NCBI GenBank assembly: GCA_028284485.1
Contig: JANQRQ010000076.1
Location: 1-32,199 of the forward strand
DNA length: 32,199 bases
From: Planctomycetaceae bacterium
GTDB lineage: Bacteria > Planctomycetota > Planctomycetia > Planctomycetales > Planctomycetaceae
Reading direction: 5' to 3'
How positions within the stretch are numbered: position 1 is the stretch's first letter; every line of letters starts with the position of its first letter. A program made the translations under genes and the position numbers. Positions 1 to 9,041 of this stretch are shown here, piece after piece. Below the pieces are notes generated by a model. That model ran no database searches. It was not told the origin of the DNA and worked only from the letters and a program-made list of their open reading frames with translations.

Positions 1-533
1 GGTAACTCGGGATCTTGAACCGGCTGCCAGGCCCAATGGCTCTGTTTGCGCTGATGCAGATTGAACTCTTCCGGCTTGTTGGCCGATACGTCTTCCGGCT
101 CCGGCTCATCGGGCCAAAATGCACCGCGGCGAACCCATTCGACTAGCACATCGATTTTTTGTTGAGGGAGTTTCCCCCGTGGGGGCATTTCGTACGATTC
201 GTAGCGAACCGCCTCAACCAGTAAACTTTCATCCGGTCGGCCCGGAACAATACTCGGACCCGATTCGCCCCCTTTGAGTAAACCGGCCCGTCGATCGAGC
301 AAAAGTTCCGCTTTAAGTTTCTTGGCTTTTGCGCTGTGACATTCGTAGCAATGCTCGGCGAGAATCGGCCGCACATTTTTTTCAAAGAACTCGATCTCCG
401 CCGGCCTTGCATCGTCCGCATGCAGGTCGCGCGACTCCATTGCCACAAGGATTGAGGCAAACACAAGCGCAGCGCTGAGTTTCCCAAAGAAATGAGTCCT
501 CGGAATCTGATTCGTTATCACTTCGGATCGCAT
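1..533 (-). CDS. Planctomycete cytochrome c (PSCyt1) domain protein, 3' part outside window
   Basis: The reading frame starts with an ATG at 533 and is still open at base 1, so the C-terminal part lies outside the window. Seen: a hydrophobic segment at about residues 20-32 (signal peptide or anchor), then a class I c-type heme motif CYECH at residues 62-66, a GLLKGGESGPSIVPG stretch, and an EMPP motif near residue 117 whose Met could be the distal heme ligand. This pattern matches the Planctomycete cytochrome C domain (PF07635). Full-length members usually continue into DUF1549 and DUF1553 and are large exported proteins of unknown, possibly redox or polysaccharide-related, role. The sialidase-like gene is upstream on the same strand, about 190 bp away. 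No strong ribosome binding site was seen before 533, so the start is less certain than the family. Confidence 0.85.
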   Translation of the reverse strand, partial: MRSEVITNQIPRTHFFGKLSAALVFASILVAMESRDLHADDARPAEIEFFEKNVRPILAEHCYECHSAKAKKLKAELLLDRRAGLLKGGESGPSIVPGRPDESLLVEAVRYESYEMPPRGKLPQQKIDVLVEWVRRGAFWPDEPEPEDVSANKPEEFNLHQRKQSHWAWQPVQDPEL

Positions 534-723
534 AGGCCGCCCAATTGACGGATGTTCGGAATGAACGAACAAAGTCGAATGCCTGCTTTAAGCCACTTCG
601 CTATCCCCTATTCTGGCAACCATTTGAGCGTTGTCCAGTTTGAATGGCCTAATGAAACAGCGGACCTGTAAAACTCGATCAGACAAGGCGATTGACCTGT
701 AAAATTTGGCCCAATTCACCGAA

Positions 724-1938
724 TCAATCAGTCTCGACCAGTCGGTTTTTCTCAGCCCATTTGATCCTCGCCAAGTAGACGCTCGGCTCGCCAGCAGCAG
801 CCTTGCGACGACCGGCGGTGGCCCAAGTTTCATCCGAGGTGATGTTGCAGACACCGAAGTTTCCGAATCCGTCTTTAAGTTTTGGAAGAAGCACCTGCTC
901 GGAACTGCGAATGACTTGCAGCGATTCGTGATCAACGCGTGAAATCAATACAGGAGATCGATGCCGAAAAATCTCGTCGTTATCGACCCCGCGCCTGGTG
1001 TACGCCAAAAACAGTCCATCCGAGTGGGTGCCCCAATGCTGCTGCGTGTTGTAATTCCCAAGCGGCTCTCCGTCATCAAACGTCCAAACTCTTGGCTCAT
1101 CAAAATGCAATCCATCGCTGCTTGCAGTGACATACCCTTGCTTGTCATTTCGAAGTGTTAAATAGAATCTGTTTCGAAATCGGGTGAGCGAAGGTTCGCC
1201 GAATCCTCGCCCGAAATCGACGGACATCTCGTTTCCATGCTCCATGTAGGTCAGTTGCTTTCCGTCAAATTGGCATCGGACAATCGTCACACTGTGAATA
1301 CTGTTGTTGTCTCCACCGAAATAGATGGGCAACAAGATTTCTCCGTTTGGCAAATCAACACGTTGTGTACAGCCGGCACGTGCATACCGGAACCGTGGAT
1401 CGTTTGGCATTTTTAGCTTTTGCCAATCGCTCCACTGATGGGCGGTGGAATCATAAACCGAATAGGATGTATCGCTCGGACCGCCACGAATATCCCGGTT
1501 GATTTTTGGATCAAGCCAGAAAGTGGCACCCGTCAACAAAAGCTTCCTCGTGGGAAGGTGAAACGCGGGCGTTGAATCGACGGGAACTTCGATTAAGCCG
1601 CCGGGTTGCTCACGGCGTGCGAGCGAATCATGAGCCACGGGGCCATGCCAAGTTTGTCCCAAGTCATCGCTCCACATGCTCGAAATCCCGTGAAACATAT
1701 GCGTTCCGCCGTCGTCCGTCAGTTGCATGGTTAACACAACGATTGGCGATCGCTGAGTTGAGACTTCCTTCTGCGGTATGACTCCGGGACGAACATGCAT
1801 CCAATATCGTCCCTCAGGCGCCGCGGTTAGATGGGAAACTTCAATACTCGAAATGAGGGAGTCTTCACCAACAACACCAGCAGTCGGCCACATGACCGTG
1901 AACGCGAAAAGAAAGTTCCGAACGGATCTGGTGGTCAT
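724..1938 (-). CDS. sialidase/neuraminidase-like (BNR-type) exported protein
   Basis: A 404-residue protein with an N-terminal signal peptide (about residues 1-24). It has a canonical Asp box at residues 90-97 (SDDLGQTW) and a degenerate one later (SSDGLHF), which mark six-bladed sialidase-type propellers. Related planctomycete proteins are annotated as exo-alpha-sialidase or BNR-repeat family. Whether it cleaves sialic acid, or another glycan at all, cannot be told: I did not identify the full Arg triad with confidence. The start at 1938 has a purine-rich GAGGA upstream, though about 13 nt away. It is divergent from the PQQ-type gene at 2154, leaving a 215-bp shared upstream region. Confidence 0.8.
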   Translation of the reverse strand: MTTRSVRNFLFAFTVMWPTAGVVGEDSLISSIEVSHLTAAPEGRYWMHVRPGVIPQKEVSTQRSPIVVLTMQLTDDGGTHMFHGISSMWSDDLGQTWHGPVAHDSLARREQPGGLIEVPVDSTPAFHLPTRKLLLTGATFWLDPKINRDIRGGPSDTSYSVYDSTAHQWSDWQKLKMPNDPRFRYARAGCTQRVDLPNGEILLPIYFGGDNNSIHSVTIVRCQFDGKQLTYMEHGNEMSVDFGRGFGEPSLTRFRNRFYLTLRNDKQGYVTASSDGLHFDEPRVWTFDDGEPLGNYNTQQHWGTHSDGLFLAYTRRGVDNDEIFRHRSPVLISRVDHESLQVIRSSEQVLLPKLKDGFGNFGVCNITSDETWATAGRRKAAAGEPSVYLARIKWAEKNRLVETD

Positions 1939-2153
1939 GGCAGTCGTTCTTTCCTCATTAACGTTGGCCCGTGTTCTTGACGGGGGCAGATTGTTAGCAT
2001 TGGGACGGCAACCGATTGTTAAGCCTACATCTGCACATTGCGAGATACCAGCCGTTGATATCCCATACCATTGAATTCAAGAATGAGAACATGTGAGAAT
2101 GACCAACGATCAATCTAAGTAGTTGGCGATTCCCATTTTGAAGCCAATCGAAG

Positions 2154-3407
2154 ATGGCGTTTTCTGCAAAACACTCGCAACTGTTCGATTTCCTTGTTAT
2201 TGGCATTCTCATTTGTCCAATGACAACACGCGGTGAAGACTGGCCGCGTTGGCGCGGGCCGGCCGGCAACGCGACTTCGTCGGAGAAAGATCTTCCAGTC
2301 GAATGGGATTCGACGCGAAACGTGCGTTGGAAGGTGGAGATTCCAGGTGATGGGGTCTCATCGCCCATTGTGTGGGGCGACAAGATTTTTGTCACTTCGT
2401 CGTTGGATTATGGGCGTGATCGTATCTTGCACTGTCTCGACCGGAATTCGGGGCAGACCCTTTGGTCACAGAGCATCCATGACGACGATCCCGAATTGAC
2501 GTCGGCTCTTACCGGTTATGCTGCGCCGACAGCTGTCACGAATGGCAAACAGGTCGTGGCGTTCTTCGGCCGTGGCGGACTTGTTTGCTACGACCTTGGC
2601 GGGAATCAACAATGGCATCGCCGCTTCGGGGAATTTGAATCGGAATTGGGAATCGCGACGTCGCCGATCATCCATGGCAATCACGTCATTCTCGTATGCG
2701 ATCACGACGGAACGCGATTCTCGACATTTGATTCATTTCTCATCGCAATCGATCTGGCCTCCGGCAAGACAGCCTGGAAAACCGATCGACGTGGGCTGTT
2801 CCGTTCGTGGAGCACGCCGATTGTCGTACCGACCGCAGGTGCCCAATCCGAGATTGTTGTTAACGCGCAGGACGAGTTGAGAGGATATGATCCGGCAAAT
2901 GGCACTTTATTGTGGCAAGTGACCGGCATGACCGGTTGGGTCACGCCGTCGCCAGTTTTTGCGGACGGTTTGATCTTTGCGACGTCCGGCCGCGACGGAC
3001 CGACGCTCGCGGTCAAACCTGGTGGTCGGGGCGATGTTTCCGAGTCCCATGTCGTCTGGAGAATCGATCGGGGATCTCCGTACGTATGCTCCCCACTTTG
3101 CTACCAGGGATTGTTATACGTTCATAGCGAACAGGGCATTTTGTCCTGCTACGAAGCGGTCAGCGGTGAGGTGCAATACCGTCAGCGTTTGGGGGGAACG
3201 TTTAAATCTTCCGGAGTCGCGGGCGACGGAAAAGTCTATTTGCCGAACGAGCAAGGGGAAACCGTAGTGCTTGCAGCGGGCCGTGAATACCGTGAACTCG
3301 CGCGATGTCCCCTTCAAGAAGAATCTTTGGCATCACCAGCCATTTCGGGCGGTACGATATTCTTGCGAACCTTGAACAATCTGTATTGCATTGAAGAGCA
3401 GAAATGA
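2154..3407 (+). CDS. PQQ-binding-like beta-propeller repeat protein
   Basis: A 417-residue protein with a hydrophobic N-terminus (about residues 10-22) that can act as a signal peptide, followed by EDWPRWRGP, a very common start of mature planctomycete outer-membrane-assembly-like propeller proteins. Repeated blades have the form L-x-x-x-D-x-x-x-G-x-x-x-W, for example LDRNSGQTLW, IDLASGKTAW and YDPANGTLLW. This is the PQQ-like (BamB/quinoprotein) repeat family. No dehydrogenase catalytic set was recognised, so a binding or scaffold role outside the cytoplasm is more likely than an enzyme. There is no strong ribosome binding site before the ATG at 2154, but the signal peptide requires a start near it. 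Confidence 0.85.
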   Translation: MAFSAKHSQLFDFLVIGILICPMTTRGEDWPRWRGPAGNATSSEKDLPVEWDSTRNVRWKVEIPGDGVSSPIVWGDKIFVTSSLDYGRDRILHCLDRNSGQTLWSQSIHDDDPELTSALTGYAAPTAVTNGKQVVAFFGRGGLVCYDLGGNQQWHRRFGEFESELGIATSPIIHGNHVILVCDHDGTRFSTFDSFLIAIDLASGKTAWKTDRRGLFRSWSTPIVVPTAGAQSEIVVNAQDELRGYDPANGTLLWQVTGMTGWVTPSPVFADGLIFATSGRDGPTLAVKPGGRGDVSESHVVWRIDRGSPYVCSPLCYQGLLYVHSEQGILSCYEAVSGEVQYRQRLGGTFKSSGVAGDGKVYLPNEQGETVVLAAGREYRELARCPLQEESLASPAISGGTIFLRTLNNLYCIEEQK

Positions 3408-3684
3408 ATCGGCTGCGCTTCGAAACGCATCAACTGACCGAGATACGATTCCAAACGCGTCACGATGGAACCCGACCCCCCGGTAATCTTCTCAACGGCA
3501 TTTGCTGGAATTACGAGATTTCGCGGAACTTGCATGGGCAAGCGGTGTTACCCACTGGTCTATGAAAAAACTGCGCGAATCCGAGAACGTGCTTGATTGA
3601 AAATTTCAGCAGGGCATAATGAACATTCAGGACGTTTCAGGCCTTCATTCCAGTCGTACAAAGTGAGGCATTAAGGAGCCAGCC

Positions 3685-4779
3685 ATGAGAAGAAGCCAGT
3701 TCGTTGTCGCGTTGTTCTTGATCTGTATTGTCGCAGTCAGCATTGGTCCGGCCACCGCCGCCAATCTGTCGGAAGGGACTCCCGATCTCAAATCGGCCGG
3801 CCCCCTGGCATTCGGACCAGACGGTGTTCTGTTCGTCGCGGATCCCCAAGGAGCTGCGATATTCGCCATCGACACTGGAGACAATTCCGGCACGCCATCC
3901 AGAATCGATGTTGAAGGGGTTGGTGCCAAAGTCGCCGCAATGCTGGGCACAACAGAGCGGGAAGTCATGATCAACGATCTGGCTGTGAACCCATCGAGCG
4001 GGAACGTCTACTTGTCCGTTTCTCGTGGTCGAGGACCGGACGCCAAGCCAGTTTTGATCCGAATTGACAGCGATGGAAATACTTCTGAGTTCGAATTGGC
4101 TAACGTGAAGTTTGCCAAGGCAGCTTTGCCGAACGCGCCTGATCCGTCTGCAAAAGACCGGCGCAACCGCAGCCTAAGAACTCAATCCATTACCGACCTG
4201 GGATATGTTGATGGACAAGTCTTCATAGCAGGGCTATCCAATGAAGAGTTCGCCTCGACTTTGCGGTCGATTCCGTTCCCCTTCTCCGATGTTAACAAAG
4301 GCGCCGGCGTCAGAATATTTCATGGGGCTCATGGCCGCTTCGAAACAGGATCGCCGGTCAGGACATTCACACAATACAAAATTGCTGGTGAACCGCATTT
4401 GCTGGCAGCCTATACGTGCACGCCTCTTGTTAAGTTCCCAGTTTCCGCGCTGAAGCCCGGCGAGAAAGTCCAGGGCACGACGATTGCCGAACTCGGTAAC
4501 CGCAACAACCCATTGGACATGGTCGTCTACGAGCAGGGTGGCAAGGACTATGTCCTGATTGCCAACACCAGTCGCGGGGTCATGAAAGTCACGACGGACA
4601 ACATCGAGGGGATTGAAGGCATTACTGAAAAGATCGGCGGTACTGCCGGTCTCAAGTACGAAACGATCGATTCACTCCAAGGAGTGACGCAACTCGACCG
4701 ACTCGATGACAAGAACGCGGTTATCCTCGTTCAGAATGATTCCGGCGAGCAAAACCTCCAAACGATTGCCTTGCCGTAA
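3685..4779 (+). CDS. exported beta-propeller-like protein of unknown function
   Basis: A 364-residue protein preceded by a strong ribosome binding site (AAGGAG, 6 nt before the ATG), which fixes the start. Residues 1-26 form a clear signal peptide ending near ATA-AN. The mature part opens with GPLAFGPDGVLFVADP, a typical NHL/SMP-30-like propeller blade, and later contains further strand-rich repeats. No catalytic residues were recognised. A strong intrinsic terminator follows the stop by about 20 bp, so this is probably a monocistronic, well-expressed secreted protein. The fold assignment is inferred from pattern only. Confidence 0.75.
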   Translation: MRRSQFVVALFLICIVAVSIGPATAANLSEGTPDLKSAGPLAFGPDGVLFVADPQGAAIFAIDTGDNSGTPSRIDVEGVGAKVAAMLGTTEREVMINDLAVNPSSGNVYLSVSRGRGPDAKPVLIRIDSDGNTSEFELANVKFAKAALPNAPDPSAKDRRNRSLRTQSITDLGYVDGQVFIAGLSNEEFASTLRSIPFPFSDVNKGAGVRIFHGAHGRFETGSPVRTFTQYKIAGEPHLLAAYTCTPLVKFPVSALKPGEKVQGTTIAELGNRNNPLDMVVYEQGGKDYVLIANTSRGVMKVTTDNIEGIEGITEKIGGTAGLKYETIDSLQGVTQLDRLDDKNAVILVQNDSGEQNLQTIALP

Positions 4780-4802
4780 CCTCGCAACCCGTTGAAAATC
4801 AA

Positions 4803-4844
4803 GCGCACAATGAAAAGCCAATCTTTTCATTGTGCGCGTTTTTT
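4803..4844 (+). terminator. Rho-independent terminator after the propeller-like gene
   Basis: A perfect 15-bp inverted repeat (arms 4803-4817 and 4823-4837, loop CCAAT) is followed by a run of six T at 4839-4844. It begins 24 bp after the stop codon at 4779 and separates that gene from the next plus-strand gene. The best intrinsic terminator in the window. Confidence 0.93.
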
Positions 4845-4898
4845 ATCCCCGACAAACCCGCCAAGTAAGTGATTTTGGCGGAAAAACCGGATGCCGCC

Positions 4899-6212
4899 AT
4901 GTTGACTCGACTTCCTCAATCGGCAAAACAAACGAGCCGATTGTATCGCCAGGAATCGGCCAACTGCCATACCGCAATCGACGGTCGTCGATTCGTGAAG
5001 TCGGCACTAGCCGGATTTGTGCTGCTCGCCACATTTTCGCTGTCTGTTTTTGCAGATGATCGACCGCTTCGATCACAAGACGAAAGCCGAGAGCAAAGTG
5101 GAATCGAGTCTACAATTCTTGCCATCGAGCTTATTCGCTCGGAGCTCGATGGCGATGAGTACTTCGAAATCAAAGGCTTTGATCCGCCGCCGCTGGCGAG
5201 ATTCGCTGCGACGAATCCCGGTTTTCAGGCATGGAGCCATTTCGTTCCGGTCGTCGTCGCTGACGGAAAGGCAAATAGCTCGGTCCCCATGCTGGGGAAA
5301 TACACGATCATCGAGGGGATGATTCGCTTTAATCCCCGGTTTCCACTTCAAGAAGGGCTCAGTTATCGCGTGCAGTTCGACGCCGCAAAGGCTCCGTTTG
5401 TGGGGGGCACACGCGAACGGCAATTGGTGACAAAGACCTTCACGATCCCCAAGTCATCGAATCGCGAGCCGGTACGAGTGCGCCGTATTTTCCCGTCTTC
5501 GGATACGCTTCCCGAAAACACATTGAAATTCTACATTCACTTCTCTGGGCCGATGAATCGTGGCGAAGCCTACAAGCGCGTTCACCTGATCCATTCCAGT
5601 GGTCGGGAGATAGATTCACCGTTTCTGGAACTTGGCGAAGAGCTGTGGGATCCCTCTGGGACTCGATTTACTTTGTTCCTCGATCCCGGGCGTATCAAAC
5701 GGGGGCTTCAACCTCGCGAACTTTTCGGTCCTCCGTTGGTTGAAGGTGACTCGTATACACTGCTTGTCGACAAAGAATGGACTGCCCCCAACGGTAGTCA
5801 ACTTCGTGAGTCGTATCGAAAGTCGTTTCGAGTTTTCGCACCAGATGATATTCAACCGGCGATCGACAATTGGAAGGTACAAACGCCATCAGCAGGGACA
5901 ACCGAGCCACTTCAGATTCGATTTGAAGAATCATTGGACGAAGCATTATTGCAACGAATGCTGGTTGTCAGATCCGCTGACGGCCGTCCCGTTCGGGGAA
6001 CAATCAAAGTCAGCGATCACGAAAAATCGTGGGACTTTGAACCTGAGGCAGACTGGCAGCCTGGCCCGTATCAAGTTGATATCAACGCCGCTTTAGAAGA
6101 CGTCTCCGGAAACAGTATCGGCCGCCCATTCGAAGTCGACTTGTTCCGCAAAGTTGAAAGAGAAGTCAAAAGCGACTGGGTGTCGATACCGTTTGAAATC
6201 AACGGCAATTGA
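4899..6212 (+). CDS. exported protein of unknown function with Ig-like/SbsA-type domains
   Basis: The frame is open from a GTG at 4869. I place the start at the ATG 4899, but an internal GTG at 4995 would begin MKSALAGFVLLATF and give a textbook signal peptide ending before ADD, so it may be the true start. The mature protein is strand-rich. It contains segments resembling bacterial Ig-like/SbsA modules (a stretch around FIPSSDTLPENTLKFYIHFS and another near PLQIRFEESLDEALLQRM), which look like two or more related beta-sandwich domains. No enzyme motif was recognised. It sits downstream of the terminator at 4803-4844 and ends convergently towards the minus-strand gene at 6410. Confidence 0.65.
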   Translation: MLTRLPQSAKQTSRLYRQESANCHTAIDGRRFVKSALAGFVLLATFSLSVFADDRPLRSQDESREQSGIESTILAIELIRSELDGDEYFEIKGFDPPPLARFAATNPGFQAWSHFVPVVVADGKANSSVPMLGKYTIIEGMIRFNPRFPLQEGLSYRVQFDAAKAPFVGGTRERQLVTKTFTIPKSSNREPVRVRRIFPSSDTLPENTLKFYIHFSGPMNRGEAYKRVHLIHSSGREIDSPFLELGEELWDPSGTRFTLFLDPGRIKRGLQPRELFGPPLVEGDSYTLLVDKEWTAPNGSQLRESYRKSFRVFAPDDIQPAIDNWKVQTPSAGTTEPLQIRFEESLDEALLQRMLVVRSADGRPVRGTIKVSDHEKSWDFEPEADWQPGPYQVDINAALEDVSGNSIGRPFEVDLFRKVEREVKSDWVSIPFEINGN

Positions 6213-6298
6213 CGAGAGGCCACTTTCAATCATTTCAACAAATGTTGCGTGTGGCTTCGCGCCGGTCGGGGGCATTCACAGTACAGCAGTTTGATGAC

Positions 6299-6399
6299 TG
6301 CGTATTACACTGACTTGTGGCCGCGGCAGCCGCGTTTCGGTCGATGATCGTTGTCTCCCACGAGCCAGAAACGCCCACGAGAAAAAGCAAACCGCTCAA
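6299..6399 (+). repeat. dispersed 101-bp palindrome-rich repeat, copy 1
   Basis: One of four related copies (others at 9135-9235, 18290-18390 and 20449-20548). Shared blocks in order: a near-palindrome GCGTATTACGCT (here diverged to GCGTATTACACT), GACTTGTGGCCGCG, a CGCG hairpin, a TATGAT-like core (here GATGATCG), CCCACGAGCCAGAA, CGCCCACGAGAAAAAG, and a terminal GCTCAA. It lies between the convergent genes ending at 6212 and 6410, about 10 bp from the stop of the latter. No ORF or transposase is associated. Confidence 0.85.
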
Positions 6400-6409
6400 G
6401 CGCAAGCCT

Positions 6410-7480
6410 TTATTGCTGTGGATCTCTGATGCCAATTTCAATTGTCGACAACAAGGCCAATGTGGCCCAACCGGTCGTCGACATTCGCTGGGCATAACTG
6501 ACCGAACCTGACGGCCGCGTGGTCTCGATCCAGCTTCCATCCTCAAGCTGTTCGGCAATAAGAAAGTTTCGGCCACGTTCAATTCGGTTGGTCCAAATTG
6601 TCTTGCCATTGTCGATTGGAACTGAGCGCGAGAGTCTGACTAATGCCAGCAGCACAATGGCCGTATCGAATACTTCCGGCTGAGAGTTCTTGAATGGGCC
6701 CCAACCGCCGTCGGGCGATTGACCCTCAGCAAGAAGTTGAAGAATGTCCGCGAGCATTTCGCGGTCATCTTGCGCATCGAGCCAAGTTGTGTCAAAAACC
6801 GCAGCCGCCGAATCGAGCACCGATTTCGGATGATTCGCGCGCAACCATTCCTGCGATTTGTTGAGTGCCTCCTGATAGCGACGTTGGTCGGCTTGCATCA
6901 AGATTTTTCGGGAGACCGCTGTGGCGAGGTACTTCCCATAGGTTACGGGCGTTCCGACAAGTCCACCGGAATCGACATCCCAGGACCCTTCCTTTGTTTG
7001 CAATGCCGCTACAAGTTCTGCGGCCGGCTGCAATGGCTCTCGGTCGTTGTCCGCACCATGGTCGACCGCCGCTGACAGCGCAAAGGCAAACTGAATCGCT
7101 GCCAACTTCTTGTCACTAAACTCACCGTCCGGCCCGTTCTCCTTCCATCGATTGGGAACATCAAGCCATAGGGTTGTTGCCGTCAGTGCCTCATCGGCAA
7201 CCGTGAACCCCTTCCGCATGGCGGTGTACAGTGCGCGGGCACCATCGCCATTGTTATGGCAGGAAAAGCAATGGTTCTCGGGTTCCCACGCCGGCACCTC
7301 TTTCTGAAGAAAACTGACTGCCTGTTTGATGGCTCGATCGGTGGGAGAATCATCAGCGGCCGACAAGATTGTTGCGTTGCAAATACAAAGCAAAGCGCAA
7401 CCAGTTCGGTAGATTGCATGCCAAGCGACGCATCCCAGGGTGCGATTTGATACGAATTGCCGATTGCATTTCTGAAACAT
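6410..7480 (-). CDS. squalene-hopene-cyclase/prenyltransferase-like alpha-toroid protein with a CxxCH heme motif
   Basis: A 356-residue protein. Residues 23-42 form a hydrophobic, Cys-rich export signal (possibly a lipoprotein-like or plain signal peptide). A c-type heme motif CFSCH is at residues 71-75. The rest is helical, with QW-like repeats (EGSWDVDSGG near 165, SPDGGWGPF near 255, LEDGSWIETT near 312) characteristic of the terpenoid cyclase/prenyltransferase alpha-toroid. The catalytic DxDD motif of squalene-hopene cyclases was not seen, and at 356 residues it is about half the length of a full cyclase. It is probably an exported electron-transfer or binding protein rather than a hopanoid enzyme. 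The NhaD-like gene is immediately upstream on the same strand (56-bp gap), so they may be co-transcribed. Confidence 0.75.
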   Translation of the reverse strand: MFQKCNRQFVSNRTLGCVAWHAIYRTGCALLCICNATILSAADDSPTDRAIKQAVSFLQKEVPAWEPENHCFSCHNNGDGARALYTAMRKGFTVADEALTATTLWLDVPNRWKENGPDGEFSDKKLAAIQFAFALSAAVDHGADNDREPLQPAAELVAALQTKEGSWDVDSGGLVGTPVTYGKYLATAVSRKILMQADQRRYQEALNKSQEWLRANHPKSVLDSAAAVFDTTWLDAQDDREMLADILQLLAEGQSPDGGWGPFKNSQPEVFDTAIVLLALVRLSRSVPIDNGKTIWTNRIERGRNFLIAEQLEDGSWIETTRPSGSVSYAQRMSTTGWATLALLSTIEIGIRDPQQ

Positions 7481-7536
7481 CGAGAGTGTCCGGCACGCCC
7501 TGTTGCTTAGTCAATTCTCTCCATAATTATGACATT

Positions 7537-8982
7537 TCAGACAACGATGAGCACATACAAAACCGCCAGAACGATTTGCATGGCCGCAAAAGGAACGGCA
7601 ACTTTGACAAACCCGATGAAGGACAAAGACAATTTCTGACGCAGGATGATTGTCATCGCAACAACAGTCGACGCCGACCCGATGGGCGTGATGTTACCAC
7701 CCAAATTAGCGCCAAAAATGACACACCACCAATACCGAGAAGCACTTGGATCGGGTTCTGTTGCCAAGACTTGAGGGTCGGCTTGAAGAATCTTGGCCAG
7801 CATGGCCGCCAAAGGGATATTGTCGGTGACTGAACTGGCGACTGCGGAGCTGACAAGTAACAACGCCGCTGCGATATCCGCCTGCAGTTGCAACATGGCG
7901 GCGATTCCTTTGCCGATGACCGCCAACACCTGCGCTTGCTCCATAACGTTAATGACGACAAATAACCCTGCAAAGAAGGCCAACAGATCCCAGTCCATGG
8001 CGGCGTAAAATTTGTCGACTTCGTTCCGATAGAACAACAGCATGATTCCGGCAAACAATAATGCAATGAATCCCATTCCCAATTTGTCGAGATTCCAGGG
8101 CAATGCAGATTGACCGGCCAAACACGCGATAAATGCCACGAGCACGGCCACGGAAACCCAAAAGAACTTTTCGCTGGGAATGTTTTCGTTTTCATCGAAT
8201 CCGGAGACCAGCTCGCGAGCCGATTGTCGCTCTTCTTCCGTATTGAGACCCGAAATTTTGAATTTCCACTTCGCCATGAATAAGGTGGCAATTGTGGTAA
8301 CGAGGACGTAGGGAGCGGCGACCACGAAGAATTTGACAAACGAAATCCCAGCCGTCTTGCCGACGATAATATTTGGCACACTGCTGATAAGAGTCAGCAG
8401 ACCACCGACGTTGGTCAACAAACCTTCGACAAGCAGAAAGCCGAGTAGCAACTCTGGGCGTTTGAGTTTATTGAGCGAGACAGTCGTCAAACTACCGATG
8501 ATGATCATCGCTGTGACGTTGTTGAGTACGGCAGAAAATAAAACTGTCAGCGCTCCGTACGCCATTAACAATTTCCAGGGGTCCCCACCGGACTGTTTGG
8601 TGAGTTTCACCGCCAACCAGGTAAACACGCCGGATCGGCTTGTGACTTCAACGAACAGGCTCGCTCCCAGAATAATCGTGATGACTCCCCAATCGATTGC
8701 CGGTATGTAGACGGGAAGTTCGACATGATGGCCATTGGGGAGCGTGATGGCACCAAATGGAACGAGTCGCAGATCCAAAACATTCGCGATGATGGTTTCG
8801 GAGATTAAGCAGACTCCGGCGAACAAACCGACAATAATGGATTTTCGCGCATGCAGTTTCTCTTCGAATGCAAGAGCGGCGATCATTAACGCCAACAGCA
8901 GCGCAAAAAATACCGTTACGCCCCCCGGTACCTGTGCCGCCGCTTCGGCATGTTCAACCTGTGCTAACAGAAGTCCATGCAT
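7537..8982 (-). CDS. NhaD/ArsB/SLC13-type ion transporter
   Basis: A 481-residue, highly hydrophobic protein with about 12 membrane segments. Recognisable landmarks are LNNVTAMIIIGSLT in the first half and SSVTDNIPLAAMLAKIL plus ANLGGNITPIGSASTVVA in the second half: the two inverted repeats with discontinuous helices typical of the ion transporter superfamily. The pattern fits NhaD-type sodium/proton antiporters or SLC13-like permeases; the substrate cannot be settled from sequence alone. The ATG at 8982 is preceded by AAGGA at good spacing. The leader carries two hairpins (see 8984-9041). A tandem universal stress protein lies upstream on the same strand, which fits a salt or pH stress role. 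Confidence 0.88.
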   Translation of the reverse strand: MHGLLLAQVEHAEAAAQVPGGVTVFFALLLALMIAALAFEEKLHARKSIIVGLFAGVCLISETIIANVLDLRLVPFGAITLPNGHHVELPVYIPAIDWGVITIILGASLFVEVTSRSGVFTWLAVKLTKQSGGDPWKLLMAYGALTVLFSAVLNNVTAMIIIGSLTTVSLNKLKRPELLLGFLLVEGLLTNVGGLLTLISSVPNIIVGKTAGISFVKFFVVAAPYVLVTTIATLFMAKWKFKISGLNTEEERQSARELVSGFDENENIPSEKFFWVSVAVLVAFIACLAGQSALPWNLDKLGMGFIALLFAGIMLLFYRNEVDKFYAAMDWDLLAFFAGLFVVINVMEQAQVLAVIGKGIAAMLQLQADIAAALLLVSSAVASSVTDNIPLAAMLAKILQADPQVLATEPDPSASRYWWCVIFGANLGGNITPIGSASTVVAMTIILRQKLSLSFIGFVKVAVPFAAMQIVLAVLYVLIVV

Positions 8983-8983
8983 C

Positions 8984-9041
8984 CTGGATTCCTTCCCCAG
9001 CGAGACGATTGCGAGAGTGAATTGTCATTCACTTCGTCTCG
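8984..9041 (-). promoter_or_regulatory. structured 5' leader of the transporter gene
   Basis: On the minus strand, two hairpins lie just before the transporter start. The distal one (9001-9041) pairs CGAGACGA with TCGTCTCG (8 bp) and AGTGAAT with ATTCACT (7 bp, 4-nt loop), with a 7-nt one-sided bulge. The proximal one (8984-9000) pairs CTGG with CCAG and holds the ribosome binding site GAAGGAA in its loop. Seen directly. That it controls translation in response to ions or pH is inference; I do not recognise it as a known riboswitch class. Confidence 0.5.

Noticed and set aside
6410-7480. Squalene-hopene cyclase enzyme
   Set aside because: About half the usual length, no DxDD motif seen, and it carries an export signal plus a heme c motif.
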